A model generated the notes under the pieces. That model searched no databases and was not told the origin of the DNA. It saw nothing but the letters and a program-made list of their open reading frames with translations. A stretch of 64,000 bases of DNA, taken from assembly GCF_019426345.1 (NCBI RefSeq), contig NZ_JAHLLW010000007.1, forward strand, positions 62,001-126,000, read 5' to 3'. This document shows, one piece after another, positions 60,346 to 64,000 of this stretch. The first letter of the stretch is position 1; every line of letters starts with the position of its first letter. Both the position numbers and the translations under genes were made by a program. Origin of the DNA: Marinomonas lutimaris (GTDB lineage Bacteria; Pseudomonadota; Gammaproteobacteria; Pseudomonadales; Marinomonadaceae).

Positions 60346-61161
60346 ATGAGTAACGACGCGAGCGGTTTAATTGATAGTTTGTTTGAGCGTATTAATATTG
60401 CTGAGAAAAACACAGGTGAGCGGGACAAAGAAGCAGAAGCGCAGATTAACAAACACCTTGTTGCGAATCCAGCTGCTCCTTATTACATGGCGCAAACTAT
60501 CATCATGCAAGAAGCCGCGTTAAAGCAGTTAAATACTCGGGTAGAAGAGCTAGAGCGTAAAGCGTCGGCAAAGCCTAATTCTGGTGGATTCTTGTCTGGG
60601 TTATTTGGTGGCGAGCAGGGTGCTTCACAAGAGTCAGTGAAACAAGGTTCAGGTTGGGGGAGAGGTAATTTCTCTCAACCAGGCTTTCAACAGCCCAGCA
60701 ATCAACAGGCAGGCAATCAAGCTTATAACCAACAGCGAGGTACTGGGCGAGGTAGTAGCTTTTTAGGTGGCGCCTTGCAGACCGCCGCTGGCGTGGCTGG
60801 TGGCATGGTCGTTGGGAATATGTTGATGAACATGTTTAGCCATCATTCCGAAGCGGACATGGCCAATGTTATTAATGAAACGCCTGCGGCCTCTGATCTT
60901 GGGCAAGAGCCAGATATTGGACCCGCATCAGATTCTGGGCAGGAGAGTTTCGCCGATAGCGGTGGCGCAGACCAAGGTGGATTCGGTCAGGCGGGTTTTG
61001 ATCAATACGGTGAGAGTTTGGACCCTAATCGAGGCTTTGGGCAGGCAGGTTTCGATCAAGCTAATATGGATCAAAGTGACATTGATTCTGGCGGTGTTGA
61101 TCAAGGTGGATTTGACGACATGGGCGGCTTTGATGATTTTGGTGACGATGACTTTATTTAG
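60346..61161 (+). CDS. DUF2076 domain protein
   Basis: A 271-residue protein. Residues about 5-75 (LIDSLFERINIAEKNTGERD, AAPYYMAQTIIMQEAALKQL) are the DUF2076 helical region, seen in periplasmic or membrane-linked ligand-binding proteins of unknown function. A glycine-rich hydrophobic patch (FLGGALQTAAGVAGGMVVGNML) follows at about 148-168. The C terminus (about 195-271) has degenerate repeats built on GGFGQAGFDQ and D-x-GG units, very acidic. ATG 60346 with GGAGATA 8 bases upstream is chosen over the GTG one codon earlier. Confidence 0.8.
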   Translation: MSNDASGLIDSLFERINIAEKNTGERDKEAEAQINKHLVANPAAPYYMAQTIIMQEAALKQLNTRVEELERKASAKPNSGGFLSGLFGGEQGASQESVKQGSGWGRGNFSQPGFQQPSNQQAGNQAYNQQRGTGRGSSFLGGALQTAAGVAGGMVVGNMLMNMFSHHSEADMANVINETPAASDLGQEPDIGPASDSGQESFADSGGADQGGFGQAGFDQYGESLDPNRGFGQAGFDQANMDQSDIDSGGVDQGGFDDMGGFDDFGDDDFI

Positions 61162-61182
61162 TCATAAGCTCTAATAAGTAAA

Positions 61183-61211
61183 GAGACCAGATTAATTTCG
61201 AATCTGGTCTC
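61183..61211. terminator. Hairpin between convergent genes
   Basis: GAGACCAGATT (61183-61193) pairs with AATCTGGTCTC (61201-61211). The T-run is better in the leftward direction, so it chiefly serves the multicopper oxidase gene. Confidence 0.7.
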
Positions 61212-61230
61212 TCAGTGAGAATTTTATGCT

Positions 61231-62586
61231 TTATGTCACTTCAACAAAACTCATAAAGCCTGTTTTTAAGTGTTCGATAATATGGCAGTGATACATCCAG
61301 CGCCCAGGGTTATCGGCAACTAGCGCAGCAAACACGGTTTCGTTTTGACCAAGTAAAACCGTATCCGTATGAAATGGTGTGATGTCTTTTTTATTCGATT
61401 TTAAAACCGTGAAAGTATGACCATGTATGTGAATCGGATGGTGATATTGGGTTAAATTCGACAGCTCGAAAATGTAGGTTTTGCCGCGCTCTAATGTGGC
61501 AAGAGGATCAGGAATGTGGCCTTTTGACATGCCTTCCCACGAACGACGATTCATTGTCCAGAAGTTGTAGCTGACTTCGCCATCTTTCTCAATCGGCGTT
61601 ATGTTCGCGTTCCACTCGAAAGCAAATTTAATGGTTTCTGCGTTATCTAAATCTGGTGCGGGAATTGGGTTGAGTGGCAGCTTAGGTAAGCTGCGGTCTT
61701 TAAGTTGGCTCGCCACGGCTTTGATGGTCACCATGGGTTTACCCTTGTGTTTAAAGGTGACGGTTTCTCCAACTTTGCTAGGCGCGATTACACCAAGGTC
61801 AAGGCGCATGCCAGGCGCTGTCATATGTTGGGTTAAGGCTACGGGTTCGGCGATTGGGTTACCGTCTATGGCGATGATTTGCGCTGCGGGATCGGTTGAG
61901 TTTATTTGATACATCACTGTGTTATCGACGTTCAAGAAGCGCACTCGAATCGCGCCGCCGGCAGGCACGTCATAAGTTGGATGTATTTGACTATTAACGG
62001 TCATCACTCGTCCCGGTGTGCCCATACGAAAAGCATTTTGTGGCGTCGTCAACGCGGTAAAAGAGCCATCGTCTTTGATGTGCCAGTTCTTCATACAAAG
62101 CACCAGATCTTCATCAAAGTCTGGCTTCTCGGCTTCATCCACAATCAATGCGCCAACCAATCCTTTACCAAGCTGTTCGACGCTGTTCATATGCGGGTGA
62201 TACCAGAAAGAACCCGCATCGGGTGGCGTAAACTCATAGTCGAAGGTTTCGCCGGGCATGATTGGAGGTTGGCTTAAAAACGGCACGCCATCCATTGCAA
62301 TCGGGATTCTCATACCATGCCAATGAATGGTCGTCGGCTCGTTTAACTTGTTGATCACACGAATACGAACTGGCTGATGTTGTTTGGCGCGAATCACAGG
62401 TGCAGGGTAACCGCCATTAAAGCAAAGCGCTGGCGTGCTGCCGCCAGAAACAATGTTTACATCGGCTGGCGCGACGATCAATTCATAGTCGAAACCAGCA
62501 GACGGCGTAGCAGCAAGAACGACTCTAGGCAGTGTACTTGTCATGGCTACTAAAAGGCTGGATTTTATAAAATTACGTCGGTTCAA
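61231..62586 (-). CDS. Multicopper oxidase, Tat-exported
   Basis: A 451-residue periplasmic copper enzyme. MNRRNFIKSSLLVAMTSTLP is a twin-arginine signal (RRNFIK). The four copper-ligand motifs are present: TIHWHGMRI, FWYHPHMNS, YHHPIHIHGHTF and MYHCHIIEHLKTGFM. The last includes the type 1 Cys and the axial Met position. It could oxidise Cu(I), phenolics or other substrates; there is no Met-rich region typical of CueO. No copper-resistance genes are adjacent. The LysR gene lies 30 bases upstream on the same strand. Confidence 0.92.
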   Translation of the reverse strand: MNRRNFIKSSLLVAMTSTLPRVVLAATPSAGFDYELIVAPADVNIVSGGSTPALCFNGGYPAPVIRAKQHQPVRIRVINKLNEPTTIHWHGMRIPIAMDGVPFLSQPPIMPGETFDYEFTPPDAGSFWYHPHMNSVEQLGKGLVGALIVDEAEKPDFDEDLVLCMKNWHIKDDGSFTALTTPQNAFRMGTPGRVMTVNSQIHPTYDVPAGGAIRVRFLNVDNTVMYQINSTDPAAQIIAIDGNPIAEPVALTQHMTAPGMRLDLGVIAPSKVGETVTFKHKGKPMVTIKAVASQLKDRSLPKLPLNPIPAPDLDNAETIKFAFEWNANITPIEKDGEVSYNFWTMNRRSWEGMSKGHIPDPLATLERGKTYIFELSNLTQYHHPIHIHGHTFTVLKSNKKDITPFHTDTVLLGQNETVFAALVADNPGRWMYHCHIIEHLKTGFMSFVEVT

Positions 62587-62616
62587 AACGGTTTTTCCTG
62601 TGCATGCTGTGAATGG

Positions 62617-63486
62617 TTATTCACCATGATTATTTTGTTTAATCATCTGAGTGAAAGCGTCTAAAGCGGGAAATTGACCACCATCATTGCGCCAAATAAA
62701 ACGGTTTTCAATCGTTTCTAATTCTGCGAACTCATATCCGACTAATCCCATGCCCGATTGATATTGTTCGTAAATGCCTTTTGGAACGAGTGATATGCCG
62801 CTTCCAGCACTGACGCAGCCAATAATGGTGCCGTAGCTGGCGATACTGGTGATGGGCGCTTTTACCTTGTTTTGATTGAGCCAAGTTGCTAATGCGGCTC
62901 GATATGGACAAGGTTCCGGCCACATGAAGATGGCTTTTTCTTCTATATTCCTCACGGACTTGATGGGGTCAGCAGAGGCGGAGGAAATGAGCACCAGATC
63001 TTCATTAAAGAAAGTAGTGCTGTCTAAAAAAGGTCGGTTAATATCAACGGCGACAATGGCGCCATCCAGTCTGTGATGCTGTATATCGTCTACAAGTTGT
63101 GACCAAGTCCCCGTTTTAAATTGCAGCTCAACGTTTGGGTGCTGCGCGTGAAACTTTGTCAACATCGGCGGTAAACGACTGGTTGCTGAGGATTCAATGG
63201 CGCCAATGCGCAGTAGGCCAGAGGGTTCAGATGTTGGATCAACGGCTCGTTTGGCTTCTTCTGTTAGCACTAAAATCTTCTCGGCATAAGTGAGAAACAC
63301 TTCTCCAGCAGGCGTAATGCGTAGGCCGCGCCCTTGTCGGTAAAACAGCGATACCTTTAACTCAGCTTCAAGTGCCTTAATTCTCGCGGTTACATTTGAG
63401 GGAACGCAGTGTAATGCAACAGACGCTTGCGCAACACTGCCAAGATTGGCGACTGTTTTGAACATTCGAATTTGAGCGAGTTCCAT
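62617..63486 (-). CDS. LysR-family transcriptional regulator
   Basis: A 289-residue regulator with an N-terminal helix-turn-helix (LAQIRMFKTVANLGSVAQAS, VPSNVTARIKALEAELKVSL) and an effector domain (LLRIGAIESSATSRLPPML, SYGTIIGCVSAGSGISLVP). Two adjacent ATGs are possible (63487 and 63484); the second has better spacing from TTGGAA. It is divergent from the EamA-family transporter gene at 63598, its likely target, and upstream of the multicopper oxidase. Confidence 0.9.
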   Translation of the reverse strand: MELAQIRMFKTVANLGSVAQASVALHCVPSNVTARIKALEAELKVSLFYRQGRGLRITPAGEVFLTYAEKILVLTEEAKRAVDPTSEPSGLLRIGAIESSATSRLPPMLTKFHAQHPNVELQFKTGTWSQLVDDIQHHRLDGAIVAVDINRPFLDSTTFFNEDLVLISSASADPIKSVRNIEEKAIFMWPEPCPYRAALATWLNQNKVKAPITSIASYGTIIGCVSAGSGISLVPKGIYEQYQSGMGLVGYEFAELETIENRFIWRNDGGQFPALDAFTQMIKQNNHGE

Positions 63487-63597
63487 CATTCATTCCAAGT
63501 GAATACTGACCTCAGTATTCGTTAATTGTTGTATCGAGCCTTTCTCTTAATACTAACTCCTTCTTTGATGGCAAGTGAACGCACAATAGGGGGATGT

Positions 63598-64000
63598 ATG
63601 AAAAAAGTGAAAGGAAAGGTGGCCATTGCGGCGATGTTTGTGGTGCTGTGTTGGGCCTATTCACCGATTGGTATTCATCTCGGTCTTGCATCATATTCGC
63701 CCGGTCAGTTAGCGCTATTACGCTTTATCATCGCCTCGATTTTTATGGGAATAGTAGCGATTTATCAGGGTGTGCAAGTGCCTAAATTTAAGGATATTCC
63801 CTTGTTGTTTGTGCTTGGTTTTTTTGCCGTGGCCTTGCATCACATTGCGTTAAATTTTGGACAACGAGGTGTGAGTGCGGGGGCGGCGAGTGTGTTAGCG
63901 CAATCGACGCCGATTTTTACCGTAATTATTTCGCGCTGTGTGTTAAAGGAGCGAATTAATTTATGGCGTTGGTGCTGTGTATTCTGCGGCATGATAGGCG
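63598..64000 (+). CDS. EamA/DMT-family transporter (runs off the right edge)
   Basis: From ATG 63598 the frame stays open to the window end, giving 134 residues beginning MKKVKGKVAIAAMFVVLCWA. The pattern of helices with SPGQLALLRFIIASIF, HHIALNFGQRGVSAGAASVL and AQSTPIFTVIIS is that of the EamA drug/metabolite transporter family. GGGGG lies upstream of the start. Substrate unknown. Divergence from a LysR gene 111 bases away suggests it is LysR-controlled. Confidence 0.9.
   Translation, partial: MKKVKGKVAIAAMFVVLCWAYSPIGIHLGLASYSPGQLALLRFIIASIFMGIVAIYQGVQVPKFKDIPLLFVLGFFAVALHHIALNFGQRGVSAGAASVLAQSTPIFTVIISRCVLKERINLWRWCCVFCGMIG

Noticed and set aside
1-64000. CRISPR arrays, tRNA/rRNA genes, prophage or intact insertion sequences
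   Set aside because: No regularly spaced repeats, cloverleaf-like genes, phage structural genes, integrase or transposase frames were seen.

Overview
The window reads as a chromosomal segment of a marine gammaproteobacterium, most likely a Marinomonas species (Oceanospirillales). The main pointers are a full-length LodA/LodB pair (the L-lysine 6-oxidase system known from Marinomonas mediterranea), moderate GC, Pseudomonas-like housekeeping order (thyA/folA, mutS-pncC-recA, fdxA) and several TRAP transporters. No tRNA, rRNA, CRISPR array or intact insertion sequence was seen.

Layout. 1-15.8 kb is core: thyA (partial), folA, yjbQ, a PAS protein with a degenerate GGDEF domain, rlmJ, ilvD, an EAL-HDOD protein, a CsrB/RsmZ-type small RNA with an upstream GacA-type box, fdxA, mutS, pncC, recA with a LexA box, a coiled-coil membrane protein and a chemoreceptor. 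15.9-20.1 kb holds an Lrp-type regulator and a nitrogen locus: sigma-54 promoter, long leader, cyanase, FocA/NirC-type channel and a membrane-anchored PP2C phosphatase/protein-kinase fusion. 20.1-28.4 kb holds small enzymes, an EAL phosphodiesterase, a Rhizobium-type L-asparaginase, a YcaQ-like protein, lodA-lodB and an XRE regulator. 28.7-30.3 kb is an Lrp regulator divergent from a gate-domain membrane protein.

30.4-45.5 kb is a complete L-rhamnose locus. The leftward arm has the aldolase/lactaldehyde dehydrogenase fusion, rhamnose isomerase, a GH88/105 unsaturated glycuronyl hydrolase and a TRAP transporter. The rightward arm has a DeoR-type regulator, a rhamnose ABC importer and a mutarotase-rhamnulokinase fusion. 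The logic is import of free rhamnose (ABC) and probably of unsaturated rhamnose-uronic acid oligosaccharides (TRAP), intracellular cleavage, isomerisation, phosphorylation, aldol cleavage to DHAP and lactaldehyde, oxidation to L-lactate, then pyruvate by the LldD-type enzyme at 47.6-48.7 kb.

Between the rhamnose operon and lldD, 45.4-47.5 kb is a small accessory patch. An intact Phd/ParE-type toxin-antitoxin pair is bracketed by two 96-bp copies of the kinase gene 3' end, followed by an antitoxin HTH remnant, an AT-rich membrane protein gene and a second, truncated phd copy.

48.8-64 kb holds a LysR regulator, a signal-peptidase-like group, DoxX, a sugar-acid cluster resembling 2-ketogluconate use (LacI regulator, palindromic operator, TRAP transporter, PfkB kinase, 2-ketoaldonate reductase), a zinc-ribbon metallopeptidase, DUF6172 and DUF2076 proteins, a Tat-exported multicopper oxidase, a LysR regulator and a partial EamA transporter. 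All functions are read from sequence and family knowledge; no database search was run.
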